In this document: piece after piece, positions 39,720 to 49,055 of the stretch | Layout of the letters: every line of letters starts with the position of its first letter | Position numbering within the stretch: position 1 is the stretch's first letter | NCBI RefSeq assembly: GCF_008040105.1 | Contig: NZ_VRMG01000004.1 | Coordinates: 1-64,000 of the forward strand | Source of the DNA: Lacisediminihabitans profunda | GTDB lineage: Bacteria > Actinomycetota > Actinomycetes > Actinomycetales > Microbacteriaceae | Reading direction: 5' to 3' | DNA length: 64,000 nt | Program-made: the position numbers and the translations under genes | The notes under the pieces: model-generated | Seen by the model: only the letters and a program-made list of their open reading frames with translations | The model's database searches: none | Told to the model about the DNA's origin: nothing

Positions 39720-39997
39720 GTGTCACCCCGGACTCGACTGGCCGGTCTCAAGGACGATTGCAGCATTCCGCAGACAATAACAGGAGACGAGCAGGGTCCG
39801 CTGATGACATAGTCGCCGGCCCTGGTCCCCGTCGTGGTCGCGCCGCGCGACAGGCTTCCGGCGGCGCGGGCGCTCTCGAATCGCTTCACTCCCGTCCGGA
39901 GCGCATCCAACAACTCGAAGAAGAGGACCATCGACCCTGTCGGATGTCGCGGCGGTGCCTGAAAGGTGAGACGAAGCTCATCCGGCGTGGGATTCAC
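39716..39997 (-). CDS. hypothetical protein (93 aa), possibly coupled to the UDG gene
   Basis: A 93-residue frame starting GTG (MNPTPDELRLTFQAPPRHPTG) whose stop TGA overlaps the GTG of the UDG gene (GTGA). Third-position GC is about three quarters, like its neighbour. No domain is recognised and no ribosome site is clear. The 4-bp overlap is the main argument for it being real. Confidence 0.3.
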   Translation of the reverse strand: MNPTPDELRLTFQAPPRHPTGSMVLFFELLDALRTGVKRFESARAAGSLSRGATTTGTRAGDYVISGPCSSPVIVCGMLQSSLRPASRVRGDT

Positions 39998-40043
39998 CGG
40001 CGCTCAACATCGTGAATGCGCAACGAGCCACGAGGAGGCAGTG
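39720..40043. other. 324-bp gap between UDG-like and PrsW genes
   Basis: This gap holds no recognised gene. The only candidate is the 93-aa reverse frame just described. The PrsW gene begins at 40044 on the forward strand with a good GAGGAGG site. No clear promoter or terminator was seen. Confidence 0.4.
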
Positions 40044-41069
40044 ATGAACGAGCACCTGAGAACCGAAATACCCGTGGCAATCGGCGACCGTGCAGTCTCC
40101 TCTCCGCAGTCCACCGCGGCACTCCACACCCATGAGGCCGAGGCGAAACAGCACCCTCATCACCACCACGGCTGGTGGTGGAAGACACTCCTCGCCGGAC
40201 TTGCACTCTGGGTCGTCACGATCGTGGTCACGGTGGTCACCCAGAACACGAACCTCGTTCCGACCCTGATCTTGCTCGGGAGCTTCCTCGTCCCGTTCGC
40301 GGTCGTGCTCTTCGTGATCGAACGCGTGACCGGGTCGATCAGCAGTCTCCAGCTGATCCTCGCCTTCTTCTTCGGCGGCATTCTCGGAGTACTCGGCGCT
40401 TCCCTCCTTGAGGCCGACCTCACCGCCAACTGGTGGTCTTACGCCCTCGTCGGCCTCATCGAGGAGGCCGTCAAGGGCATTCTCCTCGTCATCATCGGGT
40501 GGCGGGTGGTACCGAAAACCGCGAGTCAAGGCGCGTTGCTCGGAGCGACGATCGGAGCCGGGTTCGCGGCCTTCGAATCGGCCGGCTACGCGTTCAACGC
40601 TGCCATCACAAACCAGGGCATCGACATCATCTCTCTGGTGCAGACCGAGGTGATTCGTGCGATCCTCGCACCTGTCGATCACGTGCTCTGGACCGCACTC
40701 CTCGGTGCCGTGCTCTTCGGCTCGGCCCGCGTGCGCTCGCGCTACCGCTGGTCGTGGTGGATACCGGCCGCACTCCTGACGGCCGCCTTGCTGCACAGTC
40801 TCTGGGACGCATCGGGCATGCTCGCAACGTACGCTGCGCTTCTCCTGACCGGGCAGGGAAATACCGTGGTCAGTTCCCCCTATCAAATGAGTGCCGTCCT
40901 CAGCTCCATCTCGGCGCTGTCGACGACACTGTACGTCGTCGCCCTCACGGTGTCCTCGACGCTGGGAGTGCTGGCCCTCTGGCTCACGCTGCGGCACTTC
41001 CGCAGAACCCAATCGATCATCGAGTCGGAGACCCTCATGGTTCCACGACCGCTCCCTGAAATTCGCTAG
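40044..41069 (+). CDS. PrsW family intramembrane metalloprotease
   Basis: From ATG 40044, with GAGGAGG 5 nt upstream, the protein has 341 residues, about eight transmembrane helices, and the PrsW motifs GLIEEAVKG (the EExxK motif) and HVLWTALLG plus HSLWDASG for the metal-binding His set. The N-terminus has a His-rich stretch (QHPHHHHGWW). PrsW in Bacillus cleaves anti-sigma factor RsiW; the substrate here is unknown. Its function in actinobacteria has not been shown. Confidence 0.9.
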   Translation: MNEHLRTEIPVAIGDRAVSSPQSTAALHTHEAEAKQHPHHHHGWWWKTLLAGLALWVVTIVVTVVTQNTNLVPTLILLGSFLVPFAVVLFVIERVTGSISSLQLILAFFFGGILGVLGASLLEADLTANWWSYALVGLIEEAVKGILLVIIGWRVVPKTASQGALLGATIGAGFAAFESAGYAFNAAITNQGIDIISLVQTEVIRAILAPVDHVLWTALLGAVLFGSARVRSRYRWSWWIPAALLTAALLHSLWDASGMLATYAALLLTGQGNTVVSSPYQMSAVLSSISALSTTLYVVALTVSSTLGVLALWLTLRHFRRTQSIIESETLMVPRPLPEIR

Positions 41070-41138
41070 CGACGCGCAACGTTCACGGGCGACGCGCGTG
41101 CCAGACGAATCAGCCGCTGAGTTTGGTGGAGTGAGTGT

Positions 41139-41156
41139 CGGCCGCAAGTGCGGCCG
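41139..41156. repeat. short hairpin in the promoter region of the sugar ABC genes
   Basis: CGGCCGC-AAGT-GCGGCCG is a perfect 7-bp stem with a 4-nt loop, 70 bp after the PrsW stop. It could end PrsW transcription or be a regulator site for the ABC genes. Confidence 0.4.
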
Positions 41157-41265
41157 CCGACAATACCACATCGTTAGCGGTTTCGGGACCTTGGACCCTG
41201 CCTGACTTGAGCGATGGTCGATGAAGCTGGTGCGGGGAACCAAGGGAAGGTTACAGGTGGTCAAG

Positions 41266-42489
41266 ATGTCTAAAGTCGGACGAATGACACGGCGAGGTGG
41301 CGGTCTCACCTTCGTGGTCGCGATGACAATCACGGCGCTTGCTGCGTGCTCGAACACGGGCGGCACGACGACGCCAACCAGTACCAGTTCGGGCGGAGCC
41401 GTCCCGACGGTCTCCGCTTCGGACTTCACAGCCGATTTCTCGGTCATGGCCAAGCTCAAGTCTCTCGCGTCGCAGGGAAAGGGTCTCATCGGTGTGCTTT
41501 TGCCCGACACCACGACGTCGGCGCGCTATGTGACCTTCGATGCACCGTACCTGGCGAAGGCATTCCAGGCCGCGGGACTCAGCTCGTCACAGTTCAAGGT
41601 CGACAATGCCCAGGGCAGCGCGAGCACCATGCAAACCCAGGCAGAGGCTGACATCACCGCCGGCGCATCGGTGCTTCTCGTTGATGCCCTCGACTCCGGC
41701 TCTGGGGCGGCGATCGAGGCGACTGCGACGGCACGAGGCGTGAAGGTGATCGACTACGACCGGCTCGTCAAGGGCGGCGCGGCGGGTCGCGTGTACGTCA
41801 GCTTCGACAACGTGAAGGTCGGCACACTGATCGGCAACGGCGAAGTGAGTTGCATCGCCGACTGGAAGGTCAGCAAGCCCAACATCCTGATCATGGATGG
41901 CGACCCGACGGACAACAACGCGAAACTGTTCGCGCAGGGCTATAACGCGGTGCTGAAGCCCCACTTCGACAGTGGAGAGTATGTGAATGTCGGCGAACCG
42001 GCCGGCACCTGGACGCCTTCGGTGGCGCAAACCACCTTCGCCCAGCAGCTCACCGCGCATCCGAACATCAACGCGGTCGTCACGCCGAACGATGACAATG
42101 CCAACGCGGTGATTGCCTATCTGCAGAGCAAGCAGATCCCGGCGAAGACCTTCCCGACGACAGGTCAGGATGCGTCGCTGTCCGGCCTGCAGAACATCCT
42201 GAAGGGCTACCAGTGCGGGACGGTGTATAAGCCGATCTACTTCGAGGCTCAGGCCGCTGCCGCAGTGGCGATCTACCTGCGGGCTGGCAAGACGGTGCCT
42301 GCCGCTCTGGTCAACGGCAAGACGCACGACGATACGGCGGGGACCGATGTCGACTCGAGCCTCCTGACGCCGCTGTGGGTCACCACAAAGAACATGGCGG
42401 CGACAGTCGTCAAGGATGGTGCCGTGACGGTTGCCAACCTGTGCGTCACGCAGGTGAAGGACGCGTGCACGGCAGCTGGAATCGGCTAG
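41266..42489 (+). CDS. sugar ABC transporter substrate-binding lipoprotein (xylose-type)
   Basis: From ATG 41266 the protein has 407 residues with a lipoprotein signal (GLTFVVAMTITALAAC, lipidated Cys 28), then a periplasmic-binding-protein type 1 fold of the D-xylose XylF group: GKGLIGVLLPDTTTSARYVTFDAP, ASVLLVDALDSGSGAAIEATATARGVKVIDYDRLV and NPNDDNANAVIAYLQSK-type DDNANAVIAYLQSKQ. It binds the sugar outside the cell. The ATG at 41266 has AGGTGG 6 nt upstream; a longer ATG at 41221 is less likely. Xylose is the best guess for the ligand. Confidence 0.9.
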   Translation: MSKVGRMTRRGGGLTFVVAMTITALAACSNTGGTTTPTSTSSGGAVPTVSASDFTADFSVMAKLKSLASQGKGLIGVLLPDTTTSARYVTFDAPYLAKAFQAAGLSSSQFKVDNAQGSASTMQTQAEADITAGASVLLVDALDSGSGAAIEATATARGVKVIDYDRLVKGGAAGRVYVSFDNVKVGTLIGNGEVSCIADWKVSKPNILIMDGDPTDNNAKLFAQGYNAVLKPHFDSGEYVNVGEPAGTWTPSVAQTTFAQQLTAHPNINAVVTPNDDNANAVIAYLQSKQIPAKTFPTTGQDASLSGLQNILKGYQCGTVYKPIYFEAQAAAAVAIYLRAGKTVPAALVNGKTHDDTAGTDVDSSLLTPLWVTTKNMAATVVKDGAVTVANLCVTQVKDACTAAGIG

Positions 42490-42502
42490 GCCTCACCTGG
42501 TG

Positions 42503-42536
42503 TCCCGGACCGTGCCTGACAGGGCACGGTCCGGGA
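42503..42536. promoter_or_regulatory. intercistronic hairpin between binding protein and permease genes
   Basis: A perfect 14-bp stem (TCCCGGACCGTGCC with GGCACGGTCCGGGA, loop TGACAG) lies in the 79 bp between the two genes. Such a structure between the binding protein and transporter genes often gives more binding protein than permease, by partial termination or RNA stability. Confidence 0.75.
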
Positions 42537-42568
42537 TTCGGTCGTCTCAACGTCCCTAAGGAAGAATC

Positions 42569-44704
42569 GTGAACCCGGCCCCTCAACCAGCGCAGAGTGA
42601 TTCCGCAGAGCCCGGAAGCTCGAGCCCGGTGCTGTTGCGTCTGTTCGACATCGACAAGAACTTCGGGCCGGTGCAGTCGCTCGTCGATGTCACCCTCGAG
42701 GTGCCAGCAGGGCAGGTCACGGCCCTCGCTGGAGACAACGGCGCGGGAAAGTCGGTGCTCATCAAGTGCATCGCGGGAATCTACACGCCGGATGACGGAC
42801 AGCTGTACTGGGAGGGCGAACCCGTACGGTTGCACTCCCCCCACGAGGCCGCCGCCCTCGGCATCGAAACCGTCTATCAGGACCTTGCCCTGTGCGACAA
42901 CCTCGATATCGTGCAGAACATGTTTCTCGGCCGGGAACGCTCGCGGCGGTTCATCCTCGACGAAGAGAGCATGGAGATCGCGGCCCGCGAGACACTGCGC
43001 AGCCTGGCGGTGACGAGCGTGCGTTCGATCCGGCAGCCCGTCGCGTCGCTCTCCGGCGGGCAGCGCCAATCCGTGGCCATCGCCAAGTCGGTGCTGTGGA
43101 ACTCGAGACTCGTGATCATGGATGAGCCGACCGCCGCCCTCGGCGTCGCGCAGACCGAGGTGGTGCTCAACCTGATCCGCCAACTCGTCGAGCGGGGGGT
43201 GGCCGTGATCGTCATCTCGCACAACATGAACGACGTGTTCCAAGTCGCCGACCGCATCGCTGTTCTCAGGCTCGGCCGGCTCGTCGAAGTGCGCCCGGCC
43301 GCCGAACTCGACCGGCAGATCGTAGTGGACCTGATGACCACCGGTGTCTCCGACCGGGTCAGGCCGGAACCTAGTGAATCGGAGCACAGACAGCCCCAGG
43401 TTCGTGCCGCCGGACCCCTTCCGCCCGCCATGGTCGAAGCCGGCGAGGAGCCGATCACCGAGGCTGCAGCGAGCAAGGCTGCCCTCGCCATGAACCCCGC
43501 GATCGTCGCCACCTCCCTTCGCGAATATCTACGCGCCGCACTGGCCCGAATTCGGGGCGGCGAAAGCGGCGTGCTGCCGGTGATCGGTGGCCTCATCCTG
43601 ATCTCGGTGCTGTTCGAGTCGTTGAATCAGTACTTCCTGACCCCCGGCAACCTGGTCAACCTGCTGGTGCAGGGCTCGGTGTTCATGCTGCTCGCCATGG
43701 GCGAGGTGTTCGTGTTGCTGCTCGGCGAAATCGATCTCTCGATTGGCTACGTGGGGGGCATCGGCGGCGTGGTGATGGCCGAGTTCGTGCAGCAGTCGAC
43801 CGGGTGGCCGTGGTGGGCGGCCATCGCCATCGCGCTGGCCAGCTGCGCCGTCATCGGAGTACTTCAGGGCACGATCATCACCCGCATCGGGCTGCCGTCC
43901 TTCGTCGTCACACTGGGCGGGCAGCTCGGCTGGCTCGGCGTGATGCTGATCATCCTCGGCAACGGCGGTGTGGTTCCGATCAACGACCCCGTGATCAACA
44001 ACATCGCGAGCGGCAACCTCAGCCCCCTCGCGAGCTGGATCGTCATGGTGGTGATCGCCGGCGCGTTCAGCGCCATGACGTGGCTGCGGGACTCCCGACG
44101 TCGTCGGAGCGGGTTGGTGGCCCCTCCGGCGAGCCTGAGCGCCGTGAAGATCGCCGGGGTGTTCGCGGCGGGTATCGGCGTGGTGTTGCTCTGCAACGCG
44201 AACCGCGGCTCGTTGATTGAGATCAGCGGCGTTCCTTGGGTGCTGCTGATTGTTCTCGGCGTGCTCGCCGCGTGGACCGTTCTGCTCGGCCGCACGAAGT
44301 TCGGCCGCTACGTCTACGCGATCGGCGGAAACGCCGAAGCCGCGCGCCGGGGTGGTGTGAGCCTCTCGCGGATCCGCACGCTCGCCTTCATGCTCGCGTC
44401 ATTCACCGCGGGTATCGGCGGTATCGTCTACGCCTCTCGGCTGCGTTCCGTTTCCACATCTTTCGACGGCGGGACTCTTGTGCTGTATGCGATCGCGGCC
44501 GCCGTGATCGGCGGCACCAGTCTGTTCGGTGGTCGCGGGAAGGCGCTGCATGCCGTGCTCGGCGGACTCGTGATCGCGGCGATCGACAACGGCATGGGCC
44601 TGCAGGGGTACAGCGCGCCGGCGAAATACGTGGTTACCGCGCTGGTACTCGTCGCCGCTGTCACGATCGACGCAGTGGCGCACCGAGGACGAGCCCGAAC
44701 CTGA
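42569..44704 (+). CDS. sugar ABC transporter: single ATPase domain fused to permease (XylG-XylH type)
   Basis: The 711-residue protein joins an ATP-binding domain to a membrane domain. Residues 25-260 have Walker A GDNGAGKS at 55-62, the signature LSGGQRQS at 161-168, Walker B IMDEP at 183-187 and the switch His 218. A Pro/Ala-rich linker follows, then a permease with about eight to ten helices from residue 320 (GGLILISVLFESLNQYFLTPGN and LLGEIDLSIGYVGGIGGVVMAEF, the GEIDLS motif of sugar ABC permeases). Usual XylG has two ATPase domains and is a separate protein; here there is one and it is fused. Start is GTG after AAGGAAG. Confidence 0.9.
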   Translation: MNPAPQPAQSDSAEPGSSSPVLLRLFDIDKNFGPVQSLVDVTLEVPAGQVTALAGDNGAGKSVLIKCIAGIYTPDDGQLYWEGEPVRLHSPHEAAALGIETVYQDLALCDNLDIVQNMFLGRERSRRFILDEESMEIAARETLRSLAVTSVRSIRQPVASLSGGQRQSVAIAKSVLWNSRLVIMDEPTAALGVAQTEVVLNLIRQLVERGVAVIVISHNMNDVFQVADRIAVLRLGRLVEVRPAAELDRQIVVDLMTTGVSDRVRPEPSESEHRQPQVRAAGPLPPAMVEAGEEPITEAAASKAALAMNPAIVATSLREYLRAALARIRGGESGVLPVIGGLILISVLFESLNQYFLTPGNLVNLLVQGSVFMLLAMGEVFVLLLGEIDLSIGYVGGIGGVVMAEFVQQSTGWPWWAAIAIALASCAVIGVLQGTIITRIGLPSFVVTLGGQLGWLGVMLIILGNGGVVPINDPVINNIASGNLSPLASWIVMVVIAGAFSAMTWLRDSRRRRSGLVAPPASLSAVKIAGVFAAGIGVVLLCNANRGSLIEISGVPWVLLIVLGVLAAWTVLLGRTKFGRYVYAIGGNAEAARRGGVSLSRIRTLAFMLASFTAGIGGIVYASRLRSVSTSFDGGTLVLYAIAAAVIGGTSLFGGRGKALHAVLGGLVIAAIDNGMGLQGYSAPAKYVVTALVLVAAVTIDAVAHRGRART

Positions 44705-44776
44705 CCAGCCCGGTCGCCGTCTAAAGCGGTAGATGGTGGGGGCTCGGCGCGTCGCGGCCGGCATTACTGTGAGCAT

Positions 44777-46714
44777 GTGGACTCTTCGCGGACGAGGCGG
44801 TTTCGGGCCTGGATGCTCCTGGGCCTTGTCGATCAGAGCGGTGAGCACGTGGGGCCGTATGCGAAAACGGTCGAGAAGACGCATTCGTGGTGGCGGGTGA
44901 TGTGTTTGACCGGGATGGACTACTTCTCCACCCTCGGGTACCAGCCGGCGATCGCGGCGCTGGCTGCCGGCCTGCTGTCCCCCATTGCCACGGTCGTGTT
45001 GGTCGTGCTGACCCTCGCCGGGGTCCTTCCCGTGTATCGCCGGGTCGCCGAGGAGAGTTCCCACGGATCAGGTTCCATCCACATGCTCGAACGGTTGCTG
45101 CCATGGTGGAGCGGCAAACTGTTCGTGTTGGTGCTGCTCGGGTTCGCGGCCACCGATTTCATCATCACCATCACCCTGTCGGCCGCGGATGCCGCGGCGC
45201 ACGCGGTCGAGAACCCCTTGGTCCCCGCGTGGCTGCACGGGAACGAGCTTCTCGTCACACTCCTGCTTGTCGCGTTGCTGGGGGTGGTGTTCCTGCGGGG
45301 CTTCAAGGAAGCCATCGGGATCGCCGTGATCCTCGTTGGCACCTACCTGGGGATGAACCTCGTCGTGGTCATCGTCGCGGTCGCCCGTATCGCCGGGCAC
45401 GTGGCGGTCATCACCGATTGGTGGGGTGCGCTCACCGCCCAACACGGCAATCCTCTGATCATGGTCGGTATCGCGCTTCTCGTCTTCCCCAAGCTTGCCC
45501 TGGGCCTCTCGGGGTTCGAGACAGGCGTCGCCGTGATGCCGCAAGTCACCGGCCGCCCGGAGGACACCGAGGAGAACCCGGCGGGTCGCATCCACGGGAC
45601 AAAGCGACTGCTGACGACCGCGGCAGTCATCATGAGCTGCTTCCTCATCGCCACCAGCACGGTGACCACCCTGCTCATCCCCCAGAAAGCGTTTCAGGCG
45701 GGAGGGCCCGCCAACGGTCGCGCACTCGCCTATCTCGCCCACGAATACCTCGGGCCCGCCTTCGGCACCGTGTATGACATCAGTACGATCTGCATCCTTT
45801 GGTTTGCCGGCGCTTCGGCGATGGCGGGCCTGTTGAACCTGGTCCCGCGGTACCTCCCCCGCTACGGCATGGCGCCCCAGTGGACCAGGGCGGTCCGTCC
45901 GCTCGTGCTCGTCTTCACGGGAATCGCGTTTCTCATCACGATCGTCTTCGACGCCAGCGTCGACGCGCAAGGCGGCGCGTACGCCACGGGCGTGCTGGTT
46001 CTGATGACGTCCGCCGCCATCGCCGTTACACTTTCGGCCCGTCGCAAGCGGCAAATCTGGCACGCCATCGGGTTCGCAGTGATCTCACTCATCCTCCTCT
46101 ACACGACGGTAGTGAACGTGATCGAACGACCAGACGGAGTTCGCATCGCCGGGTTGTTCATCCTCGGCATCCTGATCGTGTCGATCATCTCCCGTGTGCG
46201 CCGCTCGTTCCAACTTCGCGCAACCTCCGTCGTCCTTGACGAGAACGCACTCGATTTCGTCAGTCAGGATGCCGAAGAACACGCCGCCATCCGGATCATC
46301 TCCCACGAGCCGGACGGCGATACCGACGACGAATACCAGAAGAAGAGCCGCTCTATGCGGGTCTACGACCACATCCCCGAACGCTCCCCCATCATCTTTC
46401 TGGAGGTGCATCCGGCAGACTCCTCCGACTTCGAAGAGGACCTGGTCGTGCACGGGGTCGCCAGACACGGATACCGTGTGCTCGAAGTCGTCAGCGCGAA
46501 CGTGCCGAATACCATTGCGGCGGTGCTTCTGGAAATCCGGGATCAAACCGGAATTGTGCCCGAAATCTATTTCCAGTGGACGGAAGGCAACCCTCTCTCG
46601 AACATGTTCCGATTCCTGATCGTCGGCGTCGGCGAAGTCGGGCCCGTGACGCGCGAAGTGCTCCGCACCACCGAGCGCAATCCCAAACGCCGCCCCGCAG
46701 TGCACGTGAGCTGA
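44777..46714 (+). CDS. APC superfamily permease with large cytoplasmic C-terminal domain (K+ or amino acid transporter)
   Basis: The 645-residue protein begins with a charged segment and [22 protein letters not shown], then about twelve helices and a soluble C-terminal part from about residue 490 ([20 protein letters not shown] ... [27 protein letters not shown]). The overall shape recalls KUP/KimA-type potassium transporters or related APC permeases. The substrate cannot be told from the sequence. The start is GTG at 44777. No c-di-AMP riboswitch is evident upstream. Confidence 0.75.
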   Translation: MDSSRTRRFRAWMLLGLVDQSGEHVGPYAKTVEKTHSWWRVMCLTGMDYFSTLGYQPAIAALAAGLLSPIATVVLVVLTLAGVLPVYRRVAEESSHGSGSIHMLERLLPWWSGKLFVLVLLGFAATDFIITITLSAADAAAHAVENPLVPAWLHGNELLVTLLLVALLGVVFLRGFKEAIGIAVILVGTYLGMNLVVVIVAVARIAGHVAVITDWWGALTAQHGNPLIMVGIALLVFPKLALGLSGFETGVAVMPQVTGRPEDTEENPAGRIHGTKRLLTTAAVIMSCFLIATSTVTTLLIPQKAFQAGGPANGRALAYLAHEYLGPAFGTVYDISTICILWFAGASAMAGLLNLVPRYLPRYGMAPQWTRAVRPLVLVFTGIAFLITIVFDASVDAQGGAYATGVLVLMTSAAIAVTLSARRKRQIWHAIGFAVISLILLYTTVVNVIERPDGVRIAGLFILGILIVSIISRVRRSFQLRATSVVLDENALDFVSQDAEEHAAIRIISHEPDGDTDDEYQKKSRSMRVYDHIPERSPIIFLEVHPADSSDFEEDLVVHGVARHGYRVLEVVSANVPNTIAAVLLEIRDQTGIVPEIYFQWTEGNPLSNMFRFLIVGVGEVGPVTREVLRTTERNPKRRPAVHVS

Positions 46715-46733
46715 GCAACTCGAGTTCGGCAGC

Positions 46734-47348
46734 TCATCCGAGGGGCGTTGCATCCCTCCACATCGTGAAGATCGTGGGCCCGTCGCCGGGTAATTCGAAC
46801 GAACCAATCACGTCGAATCCGTATCGTGCGTACAACGCGACGTTCGCCGGGTTGCTGGCCTCCAGATAGGCCGGCATCCCGAGTTCGTCGATCCGGCGCA
46901 GGTTCGCCGCCAGGAGGGCGAGGCCGTGTCCTCTCCCCCGGTGCTCCACTCTGGTGCCCAAGAGACTCAGGAAGAAGTGCGGCACATCTCGGGGGTGGGC
47001 CCGCTCGAACAACCCCAGTGCCTCGAGCACGGGAGCCGCATCCGCGCCCAGCATCTCGACGATGCTCGGCTCCAGTGTCGCCTCCTGTTCGTGCGACAGG
47101 TCTGTTCCGTCCGGCGGGATCCACACCGACGCTGCGGTGTCGCCCTGGCCGAGCCACACCCACGGGTAGCGCAAGGCGCCGTCCACGAACAACCCCCACA
47201 GCCGGGCGTGCTGCTCGGACCTCAGGGCCGGATTCGGAAACGCCCAGCTCCACGTCGGGTCGTCGTAGAACGCGCTGACAAGGATCGCGACGACAACATC
47301 CCGGTCCTGCGGGGTCGCGACACGGGGACCGGCGACTTCTGCGGGCAT
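46734..47348 (-). CDS. GNAT family N-acetyltransferase
   Basis: From ATG 47348, with GGAG 7 nt upstream, the protein has 204 residues. It has the GNAT acetyl-CoA loop (VEHRGRGHGLALLAANLRRIDE, with RGRGHG) and the later LEASNPANVALYARYGFDVIGS, which is typical of this family. The acceptor is unknown. A longer frame upstream, to 47510, is not supported. Confidence 0.9.
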   Translation of the reverse strand: MPAEVAGPRVATPQDRDVVVAILVSAFYDDPTWSWAFPNPALRSEQHARLWGLFVDGALRYPWVWLGQGDTAASVWIPPDGTDLSHEQEATLEPSIVEMLGADAAPVLEALGLFERAHPRDVPHFFLSLLGTRVEHRGRGHGLALLAANLRRIDELGMPAYLEASNPANVALYARYGFDVIGSFELPGDGPTIFTMWRDATPLG

Positions 47349-47568
47349 GCACTGACTCCAACCCTGGGTGCCATTTCGGCCAGCGTACAGCTCCGCGGTC
47401 AGGGGAGCCGGTTTCCGGCCGAGTCGAGAACGTCGTCTTTCCGACAGCGGGTTGGCGGAAAACCGGCGTTCCCGCCCCACTGCTCCGGTCCTATCGTCGA
47501 TTCTGGGCACGGCAGGAGCCCCACCTCCCGGCTGGGAAGTGATCGGTCAAGACAGGAGATACAGTGTC

Positions 47569-48099
47569 ATGAGCCTCATCGACGAGGCGCTGAGCGCCAA
47601 TGCGACCATCGCCAACGACTACGATTCCGGCCTCGGAGGGCCGCCCGCGCCTCGAATCGCGATCGTCACCTGTGCGGATCCCCGGCTCTCCGGCATCGTG
47701 CGGATGCTGGGGCTGAGCGATGCCGACGTGGACATGATCAGGAACGTCGGTTCCGTGATCGATGACGACTCGGTGCGGTCCCTCGTCATCTCCACACGGG
47801 TGCTGGGCACCCGGGAAATCATGATCATCAACCACAACGACTGCGGGATGCTCCGGTTCACCGACGGTGAGCTGGAGGATCGGCTTCGCCGCGAGACGGG
47901 GATGTCACCGATTGCCCCGGCCAGGTTCTACAGCTTCACCGACACCGAGCAGAACACGCGGGAGCAGGTGCAGAAGGTTCGGTCACATCCCTGGATCTCC
48001 CCCGACGTTCCGGTCAGGGGATTCGTCTACGACCTGGACACCGGCCGGCTGAGCGAGGTGGTGCCGCAGGAAGCGACGCTCGCCGGCCACTCGCGTTAG
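47569..48099 (+). CDS. beta-carbonic anhydrase
   Basis: From ATG 47569, after AGGAGAT, the protein has 176 residues. Zinc ligands are visible: Cys 35, Asp 37 and Arg 39 of CADPR, then His 89 and Cys 92 of HNDCGM. This is the beta class, small actinobacterial type. It interconverts CO2 and bicarbonate in the cytoplasm. The gene diverges from the GNAT gene, leaving about 220 bp between starts. Confidence 0.93.
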   Translation: MSLIDEALSANATIANDYDSGLGGPPAPRIAIVTCADPRLSGIVRMLGLSDADVDMIRNVGSVIDDDSVRSLVISTRVLGTREIMIINHNDCGMLRFTDGELEDRLRRETGMSPIAPARFYSFTDTEQNTREQVQKVRSHPWISPDVPVRGFVYDLDTGRLSEVVPQEATLAGHSR

Positions 48100-48112
48100 C
48101 GGAGAGGCCCTG

Positions 48113-49015
48113 ATGCCGAGCCAGGCGATGCGGCGTCTGATGGAGGAATTGACGCGGCGGCAGAGCGCCGCCGCCGACGTGGCTCAGCCGACGCTGGCGG
48201 AGGCTCGCACCGCCTTCGCCCCGGCCGGACCCGTTCACCCGATGCCCGACGACGTGCTGGTTCGCGAGGTGACGGCCGGCGGTGTGAGGTCGCACTGGCT
48301 CGATGCCCCGGGGGTGGACAGCGAGAAGGTTCTTCTCTTTCTGCACGGCGGCGGCTATCAACTCGGGTCCCTGCTCAGCGACGGCGAGCTGGCCGCCAGG
48401 CTCGGCCGGGCCGGCGGGATGCGGGTGCTGTTCCCCGAGTATCGGCTGGCCCCCGAGCATCCGTTTCCTGCAGCCATCGACGACGTGCGGGGGGTGTGGC
48501 GGTGGCTGCGAACCGACCAGCAACTGGACGCGCACTCGCTGGCCGTCGCCGGCGATTCGGCGGGAGGCGGTCTCGCCGTCGCCCTGCTCGTGGCCACGCG
48601 GGATGCCGGTGAGGCACTGCCCGCGGCCGCCGTCTTAATGTCCCCGACGGTGGATCTCACCAGCTCGGGCGCGTCCATGATCGAGCGGGTGGACCAGGAT
48701 CCGATCTCCACACCGGCCCTGCTGCGCCAGTTGGCCTCCGACTACCTGGCCGGCGCCGACCCCAGGACGCCCCTGGCGTCGCCGCTGTTCGCCTCACTGT
48801 CCGGTCTCCCGCCGCTACTCGTGCAGGTGGGAACGGCCGACCTCCTCCTCAGCGATTCGGAACGTCTCGCCCAGGCCGCGACCAAGGCGGGGGTCGAGGT
48901 GCGGCTGGAGGTCGGCGATGGACTCCCCCACGTCTACCAGTTGATGCTCGGAACCCCCGAGGCGGCCGAGGCGACCGAGCGGATCGGGACGTTCCTCAGG
49001 GAACGGGTGCACTGA
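48113..49015 (+). CDS. alpha/beta hydrolase, hormone-sensitive-lipase family esterase
   Basis: The 300-residue protein has the HSL oxyanion HGGGYQLGS, the nucleophile GDSAGGGLA, and acid and His near GTADLLLSDSERL and GLPHVYQLM. It is likely an esterase of short-chain esters, in the cytoplasm. The start lies 13 bp after the carbonic anhydrase stop, so it may be co-transcribed. Confidence 0.92.
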   Translation: MPSQAMRRLMEELTRRQSAAADVAQPTLAEARTAFAPAGPVHPMPDDVLVREVTAGGVRSHWLDAPGVDSEKVLLFLHGGGYQLGSLLSDGELAARLGRAGGMRVLFPEYRLAPEHPFPAAIDDVRGVWRWLRTDQQLDAHSLAVAGDSAGGGLAVALLVATRDAGEALPAAAVLMSPTVDLTSSGASMIERVDQDPISTPALLRQLASDYLAGADPRTPLASPLFASLSGLPPLLVQVGTADLLLSDSERLAQAATKAGVEVRLEVGDGLPHVYQLMLGTPEAAEATERIGTFLRERVH

Positions 49016-49055
49016 CTCCCCCGGCAGGTGCCGCGAACGAGACCCGCCGGTGCCC

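Noticed and set aside
44705-44776. Possible c-di-AMP riboswitch before the APC permease
   Set aside because: The gap is only 72 bp, too short for the ydaO aptamer, and I see no matching conserved segments.
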